DNA of 43,539 nucleotides from a virus, in the IMG/VR virus record IMGVR_UViG_3300029787_000100, positions 1 through 43,539 of that record. One strand, 5' to 3'. The position numbers were made by a program, and so were the translations under genes. Below are positions 1 through 6,019 of the stretch, piece after piece. Position 1 is the stretch's first letter. Every line of letters starts with the position of its first letter. The notes under the pieces were generated by a model, which saw nothing but the letters and a program-made list of their open reading frames with translations, did no database searches and was not told where the DNA came from.

Positions 1-168
1 AAAGATAAGAGAAAGACACCGATGCGTCAGTTAGCGTATTACCTGCTAAACATCGAAAACCCTTACAGAGTAAAGAGTGCAATAGCTCACTTTATTCCTG
101 TAAATACTCTAAAGAAATGTGTCATCGGCAAAAAGAAGATGAACATTAAATTCGTTAACCCTATTTAG
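1..168 (+). CDS. C-terminal end of a truncated unknown gene
   Basis: Frame 1 is open from the first base to a TAG at 166-168, giving the last 55 residues of a basic protein (Lys/Arg-rich, ending VNPI). The window edge cuts off the 5' part. The next gene's ribosome-binding site (GGAGA) follows the stop directly, so it is read as the upstream member of the same + strand operon. No family is recognised from this fragment. Confidence 0.6.
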   Translation, partial: KDKRKTPMRQLAYYLLNIENPYRVKSAIAHFIPVNTLKKCVIGKKKMNIKFVNPI

Positions 169-179
169 GAGATACGTGA

Positions 180-389
180 ATGCGTAGAATAATAAGAACA
201 ATTAAGTACATACTTATGCCTTGGAAGAAGGCAACTAATGCTTTATGGTTTCAAGTAAGAAATCATCAAAAGCGTATCAATGGTATTACTTACAAGTTAA
301 ATGAACTAGAACTTTCTTTGGAAGGCGTTAGTGGTACTCAGGAATCGAGTAAGCCACGCCGGGGACGCCCTCGTAAGAAATCTTCATAA
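180..389 (+). CDS. Small basic protein with AT-hook-like C-terminus
   Basis: A 69-aa protein. Its ATG is preceded by GGAGATACGTGA, a good ribosome-binding site. The N-terminal half is basic with aromatic residues. The C-terminus holds PRRGRPRKK, which matches the AT-hook core (an RGRP palm flanked by basic residues) that binds the minor groove of AT-rich DNA. The host-independent role is unknown; a DNA-binding or nucleoid-associated accessory is the natural inference in an AT-rich phage. It sits directly upstream of the ubiquitin-like gene, 25 bases away, and is probably cotranscribed with it. The AT-hook is short and could arise by chance, so the function is tentative, but the gene itself looks real. 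Confidence 0.65.
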   Translation: MRRIIRTIKYILMPWKKATNALWFQVRNHQKRINGITYKLNELELSLEGVSGTQESSKPRRGRPRKKSS

Positions 390-414
390 CCCCGAACATT
401 GGAGGAAATGTCAT

Positions 415-618
415 ATGGCAAAGGTACTAGTACAAACCTTCGGTGGAGTTGTAAAGACGATGGACGCAGACAATCCAGCAGGATTGGCTGAGAGTCTTGG
501 TATCTCTTTAGACAACACCACTATCAATGTTAATGCTAAGAAAGCAGAGCCAAATGCGTCATTAAGAGATGACGACTTTGTTGCTTTTGTTACTGATAAG
601 GTAACATCTGGCTGTTAG
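415..618 (+). CDS. Ubiquitin-like beta-grasp protein (ThiS/MoaD/Ubl type)
   Basis: A 67-aa protein. The start at 415 is chosen over the longer open frame from 331 because GGAGGAAA lies just upstream. The layout fits a beta-grasp Ubl: a first strand (VLVQTFGG), a helix-like stretch (NPAGLAESLG), strands around INVNAKK, then LRDDDFVAFVTDKVTSGC. The last part follows the ThiS/MoaD/Ubl pattern 'L.DGD.V.....v.GG'. The protein ends Gly66-Cys67 instead of Gly-Gly, so a one-residue trim would expose the usual C-terminal glycine. The family is used as a modifier or sulfur carrier activated by E1 enzymes. Downstream lie E2-like, JAB and E1-like genes, which strongly supports the Ubl call. What it is attached to is unknown. 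Confidence 0.75.
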   Translation: MAKVLVQTFGGVVKTMDADNPAGLAESLGISLDNTTINVNAKKAEPNASLRDDDFVAFVTDKVTSGC

Positions 619-721
619 TCATTAACCCGTGATTCGTTTAGTGTGGCGTGAAGCCAATAGTAATAAAACCGACTATGTGTAAGGACTCCGTCCAATAGAA
701 AGCCGGACCGTCACACTTACG
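619..721 (+). ncRNA. Intergenic structured region between Ubl and E2-like genes
   Basis: A gene-free stretch of 103 bases. AGTGTGGCG (640-648) can pair with CGTCACACT (709-717): nine pairs, one of them G-U, closing a loop of about 60 bases. Inside, ATAG (657-660) can pair with CTAT (672-675), and GGAC/GTCC (683-686/690-693) can form a small hairpin. A competing GGC/GCC hairpin (645-647/653-655) would break the outer stem. No uridine tract follows, so it is not an ordinary terminator. It could be a cis-regulatory element, an RNA processing site or a small RNA. Confidence 0.45.
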
Positions 722-748
722 ATGATTTCAATGTTAACAAGGAGAAAT

Positions 749-2338
749 ATGGAAACTATTTTCAAATCAGCCCGTGCTAAATTACTCGCATTAGCACATT
801 GGTTAGAATCAAATGCGAGATATCAAAATAATATGATGTCTAAAAATGAATCACTTGACTTAGCTACATATTATCTTGAAAAGTTAGATGTACATAGTGT
901 CCGTAGATTAAGATATTTTGACTCTGAGGAAGATTATCACGAGGATTACTATGAATTTCGTGTTAAAGTAGGTAAACCTAAGTTTAGAGGTACAGTAAAT
1001 TATACTTTACACGAACATAGTCTAGTGTTTAATACTAATAGACCTACTAATGTAAGATTAGCAGAGGATTACGAGTGGGAACCTTGGATTATGAATATTG
1101 CCCGTGCTCATTTAGGTACAAGTTACAAAGAAGCAGAGCGTTGGCATAGATATAACATCTATTCTGGTCACCCTCACATTAATGAATATGGCGAACCTTG
1201 TTTAGGTGGCTGGGCTAATGCTTGGTCATCTTGTATATCAAGTGGTAACATATCATCATTGATACCTGTTGCACAGAGTTTTCTAAATACGTGGACTTCA
1301 AATGACGCATACTTCAATATAAATGATTTATATCGTAGTTATAGAGTGTTACCATTGCATTTTAGAAAGCTTATGCCCTTACCAGAGTTTCAATCACATA
1401 CACATATGTGGTACAAATTCAGCAGGAACCAGAGTCGTAGGTTTAGTGCTTACAACTTTTGTAGATGGGTATCTCGAAACGAGAATGCTATATCTGCATT
1501 AGTATACAAAGAAGGTTTTGACTTTCGCAAATTGTATCATTGTTATAGTGGCGTTGTTGCAAACAAAGTCATAAAGCACGATACAGAATGCAGAATGAAA
1601 GACAAACTTTTCAATGGTATTCAAACTCTAAGGAGTATGCACCAAACAGCGTATAATAAAGTAAATGAGGCTTTACAGGGAGCACCTACTAAACTGGTTG
1701 AAGGTTTAGTTCAGGAAACAATGATAGATAAAGCTAGACTTTATATACCAGCACCTTGGTCAACTAACCCGTCTAATATGTGGTATTCTCAAACCTACAA
1801 TTTTGAAGATTATGTAAATAGTCAAATAGATAGGCAAAGAAGGTCTATGCGTAACAGAACAGATACACCAGTTACAATTCAAGACATAATGCACTTTAAT
1901 CACAATGCTCATAAAATGATTAGATACCAAAATCACACGTATCTAGAACCTCAACACATTAAAGAAGGCGTCATTTATTTTAATGTGAATGTAGAAGACA
2001 GGGATTACGCATTTGATATGTTTTACGCAACTAACAACATACTTACAGAATTTGGCTATGGTCAAAATATAATACGTTTTGATGTTGGTGGCGACAAATA
2101 CGCTGAGAGTATTATTGACGCATTATCTGCAATGGATAATATGAGACTTAACGCAAGTCAAATAGACGAATACACAAACAGAATAGCATACAAGGCTCTA
2201 TGTAACTACGAGTCAAATTTACAACTAGTAATAACTAAAAGGATACATAATGGGAAAGACAAATACAAACCCATCATTTCAGATAATGGTTTCGGAAATG
2301 ATTCACAACAAAGTCAGTTATCTCTTGAATCGTTTTAA
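749..2338 (+). CDS. E2-like (UBC-fold) ubiquitin-conjugating enzyme homologue
   Basis: A 529-aa protein. The ATG at 749 is preferred over upstream ATGs at 722 and 731 because AAGGAG precedes it at ideal spacing. The N-terminal ~190 residues carry the E2 signature: strand-like segments (YYEFRVKVG, GTVNYTLHEHSLVF), then YSGHPHINEYGEPCLGGW, which closely follows the E2 active-site pattern HPNI...G.ICL...W. The putative thioester-forming cysteine is Cys151 (codon 1199-1201), with a helix (SLIPVAQSFLNTW) after it as in UBC folds. Known E2s take the modifier from the E1 cysteine and pass it to a lysine. The remaining ~340 residues, basic and aromatic, match nothing I recognise and may choose the target. 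The 3' end overlaps the JAB gene by 89 bases. Similar E2/JAB/Ubl/ThiF groupings occur in PRTRC-type cassettes. Confidence 0.65.
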   Translation: METIFKSARAKLLALAHWLESNARYQNNMMSKNESLDLATYYLEKLDVHSVRRLRYFDSEEDYHEDYYEFRVKVGKPKFRGTVNYTLHEHSLVFNTNRPTNVRLAEDYEWEPWIMNIARAHLGTSYKEAERWHRYNIYSGHPHINEYGEPCLGGWANAWSSCISSGNISSLIPVAQSFLNTWTSNDAYFNINDLYRSYRVLPLHFRKLMPLPEFQSHTHMWYKFSRNQSRRFSAYNFCRWVSRNENAISALVYKEGFDFRKLYHCYSGVVANKVIKHDTECRMKDKLFNGIQTLRSMHQTAYNKVNEALQGAPTKLVEGLVQETMIDKARLYIPAPWSTNPSNMWYSQTYNFEDYVNSQIDRQRRSMRNRTDTPVTIQDIMHFNHNAHKMIRYQNHTYLEPQHIKEGVIYFNVNVEDRDYAFDMFYATNNILTEFGYGQNIIRFDVGGDKYAESIIDALSAMDNMRLNASQIDEYTNRIAYKALCNYESNLQLVITKRIHNGKDKYKPIISDNGFGNDSQQSQLSLESF

Positions 2339-3143
2339 GGATACTGAATGGTCAGGACCTGCGTGGTACAAGATACTAAAAGCAGAGAAAAACGGCTTTC
2401 CAACAAAAGTCGAACTAGCATACTTTAAACCAATACATCTAGGTCACGGTACAGAGACAGAAATTGACGGCGAAAAGCTCGGTAAACTATTACCAAAGCT
2501 TTACAAGAAAATGCCAGACCTTAAAAGTTGTTATTTAGGTTTAATTCATTCGCATCATACTATGGGTGCATTTCTTAGTGGAACAGATAAAGACACAGCC
2601 AGAGAACAAGCAACCAGCGATGGTTTCTTTTTCAGTACTGTTGTTGCTTCACAGAAAGACCCATATGCCTGTTGCTTTACTTATACCGATAGATATGGTT
2701 ATTCTAACCTAATTGACGGCGAAGTAAATGTCAATATGCCTAAAGTAAGTGTGCCTAAAGAATGGGTTGCAGAAGCTACTGCTATCAAGAAAGCCAAGAA
2801 AGAAGAGTCTAAAATCACATATATGAATGGTAATCAATTATCATTGGTAAATACACGTGGTTATTCTCACGGTGGATACGGAGCTTACTACGCTAGAGAC
2901 TGGGACGATACTCCAGACCCAACGCCGAAGGAACCTATTGATGAAAAAAAGACATCATCCTCTTGGGACAAGGAAACTGAGATACCCGAGAAGGAAATGG
3001 AAAGAATGGAAGACTTATCTCAGGAATTTATGGACGGAATGGTTACATACCACGAGTTCATAGAAAAGGTAAATAAAGAATGTCCAAATATTAATCCTTA
3101 CGATTATATGGATGGACGAGGAAACGGAGCTAAATACTATTGA
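2250..3143 (+). CDS. JAB/JAMM metallo-isopeptidase (deubiquitinase-like)
   Basis: A 297-aa protein starting at an ATG after AAAAGGA, inside the end of the E2-like gene. The JAMM zinc site is complete: Glu33 in EWSG, His100-Ser-His102, then Ser110 and Asp113, i.e. the exact H-x-H-x7-S-x2-D spacing. Members of this family cleave at the C-terminal glycine of ubiquitin-like proteins, either to mature the precursor or to remove it from targets. The neighbouring Ubl ends Gly-Cys, which suits a maturation role. Residues ~170-297 form a charged, low-complexity extension (Lys/Glu-rich, with a GGYGAYYARDWDD segment) outside the catalytic domain. Phage tail-assembly JAB proteins (lambda K type) are an alternative, but the early-operon context and the lack of an NlpC domain speak against it. 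Confidence 0.85.
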   Translation: MGKTNTNPSFQIMVSEMIHNKVSYLLNRFKDTEWSGPAWYKILKAEKNGFPTKVELAYFKPIHLGHGTETEIDGEKLGKLLPKLYKKMPDLKSCYLGLIHSHHTMGAFLSGTDKDTAREQATSDGFFFSTVVASQKDPYACCFTYTDRYGYSNLIDGEVNVNMPKVSVPKEWVAEATAIKKAKKEESKITYMNGNQLSLVNTRGYSHGGYGAYYARDWDDTPDPTPKEPIDEKKTSSSWDKETEIPEKEMERMEDLSQEFMDGMVTYHEFIEKVNKECPNINPYDYMDGRGNGAKYY

Positions 3144-3425
3144 TATTTATATTAATAAGTATTAACTTTAGTTTTATAGGGCACGGTTGCTCTGACTTTG
3201 GTTTAAGCCAACCCGGTACCAAGTCATACAGTGAATAAACACCAACGCCGTGCCCGTTCTTTTAAAGCAACAGCTTTTGCCACGATAGAACTATCGCAAG
3301 TAAGAGCTGTGAGAATCAGTAGGCTGTTGCATCTTTTCTCAGGGGGGCTACCTTCCTTTCCACAACTACCAACACAGCAATGGTAGTCCCCATTCATTTT
3401 AATAATAACATAAGGAGAACTGTTT
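3144..3425 (+). ncRNA. Three tandem stem-loop domains between JAB and the next gene
   Basis: A 282-base gap with no convincing ORF. Three long perfect or near-perfect arm pairs follow one another: GGGCACGG (3179-3186) with CCGTGCCC (3248-3255); GCAACAGC (3267-3274) with GCTGTTGC (3323-3330); and GGGGGCTACC (3343-3352) with GGTAGTCCCC (3382-3391), with one G-U pair. Sub-helices lie inside: GACTT(T)GG (3194-3201) with CCAAGTC (3219-3225), and a CGATA-GAAC-TATCG hairpin (3283-3296). A TTGATA -35-like hexamer sits at 3140-3145, but no good -10 follows. The region ends 23 bases before the AAGGAG of the next gene. A structured RNA or leader element is likely; its class is unknown. Confidence 0.5.
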
Positions 3426-3863
3426 ATGATGACAGTACCACAAAAGAAGTACTTTTGTAAACGCATTGATGAGATTACTAATCAAAAAGTAAGTGAACTC
3501 AAAGATGTCGAAGCAATGAGTAATAAAGCTATTGCCGCAATGGGTCTTGCTAACGGTAAAATACGTTATCCACAAGAAATATCTAAAATATGGGAAGCTA
3601 TTGATTTAATAATCAATGACGGTGAAGATATACGATGGGGTAGTAGTACTTTAGGAAGTTTAGTAATAGAACCAATGCTAATAGGATTTTCAGAGTTTAA
3701 ACACGAAATGACTACTAAAATAGCTAAAGAAAATTCAGAAATCGTTAACCAGCGTAACAAGCTTTACGAAGAAGCTACACGCATAAAAGACGTTGCTATG
3801 TTCGGTTCAGAAGAAGCCGCACACGCAATGTTAAAGGACTTTATTGAATGGCAACTAAAATAA
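3426..3863 (+). CDS. Unknown helical protein inside the Ubl cassette
   Basis: A 145-aa protein, start ATGATG after AAGGAG (either ATG is possible). It is predominantly helical by composition, with a heptad-like stretch around residues 90-120 (EFKHEMTTKIAKENSEIVNQ) suggesting a short coiled coil. There are no catalytic motifs and only one cysteine (Cys11). It lies between the JAB and E1-like genes and overlaps the E1-like start by 16 bases, so it is translationally coupled to it. By position it could be a partner, an adaptor or a target of the ubiquitin-like pathway. I do not recognise the family. Confidence 0.7.
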   Translation: MMTVPQKKYFCKRIDEITNQKVSELKDVEAMSNKAIAAMGLANGKIRYPQEISKIWEAIDLIINDGEDIRWGSSTLGSLVIEPMLIGFSEFKHEMTTKIAKENSEIVNQRNKLYEEATRIKDVAMFGSEEAAHAMLKDFIEWQLK

Positions 3864-4615
3864 AAACAAGATTCCTTAGAAATAAGGACCTTATCCCATT
3901 AGAGTCACTTAGTACTATTAGTGTAATAGGTCTAGGTGGCATAGGCTCGTTCTTAATACAAGGATTAGCTATGATGGGTTGGCACAAAGTTATCGGTTAT
4001 GACAGCGATGTCATAGAAGACCATAACCTAAGTACCACTTGCTACCCACTAGATGAAACTGGTAATGCAAAGAAAGATTCTGCACAAGGATTATTTTCTG
4101 CATACAGCGAAAACTGGCAGGAGTTTATACCAAAAGACAACTTTACGATAAACGATAAAGTAACACCGAAGATGATTGTATGCACGGATGATATGGAATC
4201 GAGACGAATGGTATTTAATAAGTGGTCAAAGAGTGACAACCCACATTTCTTTATAGATATGCGTATGGGTGCAACTAGTGTGGAGATGGTAACGTGCACT
4301 CCGTCTAACATAGAGGTCTATGATAAGCACTGGGTACCCACGCATACTATTCCACCAGCACCTTGCAGTATGAAACATACTGTATTCGCTACTAACCATA
4401 TTGTGTCCCTTGGTTTAGCTCAGATATATAATATTGTTGCTAATTTAGCATACTATGACTATATTTGGACCAGCCTGAACCCAAATATGGTCGAATTTGG
4501 GACATTAATAACTCCAAAAATACAGGAGGTATCAGTTGATACAAGTAAGAAAAGTGTCAACCGAGTGGACAGCAATGCCATCCGGTCTGACATACTTAAT
4601 CATAGGACAGCCTAA
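3848..4615 (+). CDS. E1/ThiF/MoeB-like Ubl-activating enzyme
   Basis: A 255-aa protein. A Rossmann nucleotide site GLGGIGS lies at residues 28-34, followed by the E1 adenylation signature: Asp52/Asp54 (YDSD), Asn60 (DHNL), Lys75/76, and CTDD (112-115) ahead of a paired Arg. The usual 'N-L-x-R-Q' is N-L-S-T-T here, so the common arginine is missing. A cysteine after a proline-rich segment, Cys173 (PPAPCSMKH), is the best candidate for the thioester-forming residue. Family members adenylate the C-terminal glycine of a Ubl with ATP and, in true E1s, pass it to an E2 cysteine. At 255 aa it is a minimal, single-domain E1. Its 3' end contains the ribosome-binding site and first 80 bases of the Sak4-like gene, which links the cassette to replication genes. 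Confidence 0.85.
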   Translation: MATKIKTRFLRNKDLIPLESLSTISVIGLGGIGSFLIQGLAMMGWHKVIGYDSDVIEDHNLSTTCYPLDETGNAKKDSAQGLFSAYSENWQEFIPKDNFTINDKVTPKMIVCTDDMESRRMVFNKWSKSDNPHFFIDMRMGATSVEMVTCTPSNIEVYDKHWVPTHTIPPAPCSMKHTVFATNHIVSLGLAQIYNIVANLAYYDYIWTSLNPNMVEFGTLITPKIQEVSVDTSKKSVNRVDSNAIRSDILNHRTA

Positions 4616-5396
4616 GACAGGTAAAACTACAGCTTGTGCTAGTTGGAGTCCTAAGGGCAGTGATGGTGTATTAATCATCGACACTGACTTAGGCTCTGAC
4701 TTTGTTAACAATGCTAACACAGTTACAGTTACAGGTCTTAACGCTCCTATTCGCCCCGTAATGCACGAGGGCAAACAAGTTACAAAAAACGGTGTAGCTG
4801 AAAATGAGGTAATCCCAGCAGAAGAACGTGGTTTTAACTATCGTTCTGGTGATGATAAAGGCAAACCAATGCCAGTATACTCTATGATAGAAGTATATAA
4901 TTGGATTGTAAAAGAATGGGATAACCTGCCGTACGATACCATAGTAATAGATACAATAGGCGAGGTTAACAGTTGGATAGAATCTGCTGTTATACACGAA
5001 CTAGGTATTACTGCTATGGGTGAAGGTCAATGGGGTGCAGATTGGGGCAAAGCTAGACGTAAAAATCTAGATGTCATCAAACGATTCCAAGACCTAATGA
5101 AAAAGAAAGGTGGTAACCTAGTACTAGTTGCTCATAGTAAGACGTCACAGATGCAAGATGGTAAAGTACAACTAGCACCAGAACTACCACGAGGACTAGG
5201 ATACTCATTAGCGGCAAAAGCTGACGTTATTGGTTATACTACAGCCAGTAAAGATGATGGTAAGTACTATATCTCATTTGAGGCGTATGACGAGAGAGTT
5301 GTCGGTTCACGACTAAAACCTCTTGCTCAGAAAATACTCCCATTAGAGTATAGTGCTATATCTAACGAAATCCTAAAGTATAAGGAGGATAAATGA
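4536..5396 (+). CDS. Sak4-like RecA-family single-strand annealing/recombination ATPase
   Basis: A 286-aa protein. The start is TTG at 4536, chosen because a strong AGGAGG (4524-4529) lies seven bases before it, within the E1-like gene. Walker A is GQPKTGKTT (residues 24-32), followed by VLIIDTDLG and a Walker B-like TIVIDTIGEV, then LVLVAHSKTS, the sensor strand of the RecA core. The layout matches the phage AAA_24/Sak4 group, short RecA/Rad51-like proteins that act with a phage SSB in recombination-dependent replication. The next gene is SSB-like and starts in an ATGA overlap with this stop, which supports the role. Confidence 0.8.
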   Translation: MIQVRKVSTEWTAMPSGLTYLIIGQPKTGKTTACASWSPKGSDGVLIIDTDLGSDFVNNANTVTVTGLNAPIRPVMHEGKQVTKNGVAENEVIPAEERGFNYRSGDDKGKPMPVYSMIEVYNWIVKEWDNLPYDTIVIDTIGEVNSWIESAVIHELGITAMGEGQWGADWGKARRKNLDVIKRFQDLMKKKGGNLVLVAHSKTSQMQDGKVQLAPELPRGLGYSLAAKADVIGYTTASKDDGKYYISFEAYDERVVGSRLKPLAQKILPLEYSAISNEILKYKEDK

Positions 5397-6019
5397 GTAC
5401 ACGTTTCAGACCAGCAGACCTAGACACATCCAGTGATGGAGGTTCTAAGTTTCTTGGATACGTACCTTGTGGTATTACCGGCTATGAAGACAGAAGTGAC
5501 CAGTTTGACTGGGCAGATGTCTACATTGTAATATCCCTATCACTAGAGGGTTCGCAATACCCTCAGGAAATGAGGCTTTCGGGCTCTTTTGATAGAGAAC
5601 CTAACGGTAATATCAAAACTTGCACAATATTAAAGAGACTTTATTGGTTCTTTGATACCATCGGCTTTGAAGGTGGTCCAAATGTGCAAGGCGAAATGGT
5701 AGATGAAAATGGCGAAAGCATTGACTTAGTCAATCACCTTGAGTCTAACTTCATTACCTCATCCCTTAATAACCCACGCAATAACTTTCTTGCATATCTG
5801 TACAAGGAGCAAGGTCGTAAAGACCCTAGCAAAACCTATACTACAGTTTTTCCAAAGTTAGTGGAGAATACACCTAGTGGTCGTAAGGACCTCGAAGGCT
5901 ACATAAATTTTATGAAGTCTAAGAATCTTATTAAAGAGGTGCAACAAGGGGTAGCAACAAACACAGTCGTTCAACCAAATAATGGTGTAATGACAGATTC
6001 GAGCGAACCACCGTTCTAA
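5393..6019 (+). CDS. Single-stranded DNA-binding-like protein
   Basis: A 208-aa protein, ATG overlapping the Sak4-like stop (ATGA) with AAGGAGGATAA before it. The strand-rich N-terminal 120 residues (YVIVISLSLEG, MRLSGSF, ITGYEDRSDQFDW) are compatible with an OB-fold. The C-terminus ends in a flexible stretch closing in SSEPPF, like the acidic/hydrophobic tip by which SSBs recruit partners. Phage Sak4 genes are commonly followed by such SSB-like proteins, here with a direct overlap. It would coat single-stranded DNA for the Sak4 ATPase and the primase-helicase. The call is partly by context, since sequence identity to canonical SSB is not visible. Confidence 0.6.
   Translation: MSTRFRPADLDTSSDGGSKFLGYVPCGITGYEDRSDQFDWADVYIVISLSLEGSQYPQEMRLSGSFDREPNGNIKTCTILKRLYWFFDTIGFEGGPNVQGEMVDENGESIDLVNHLESNFITSSLNNPRNNFLAYLYKEQGRKDPSKTYTTVFPKLVENTPSGRKDLEGYINFMKSKNLIKEVQQGVATNTVVQPNNGVMTDSSEPPF

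Noticed and set aside
2250-3143. JAB gene as a lambda K-like tail-assembly protein
   Set aside because: It lies in the early + strand region between E2-like and E1-like genes and lacks the NlpC/P60 part of tail K-type proteins.
3224-3466. 80-aa ORF on the - strand over the structured gap
   Set aside because: It is the complement of the paired arms and the following gene's ribosome-binding region, has no ribosome-binding site and lies against the direction of the surrounding operon.
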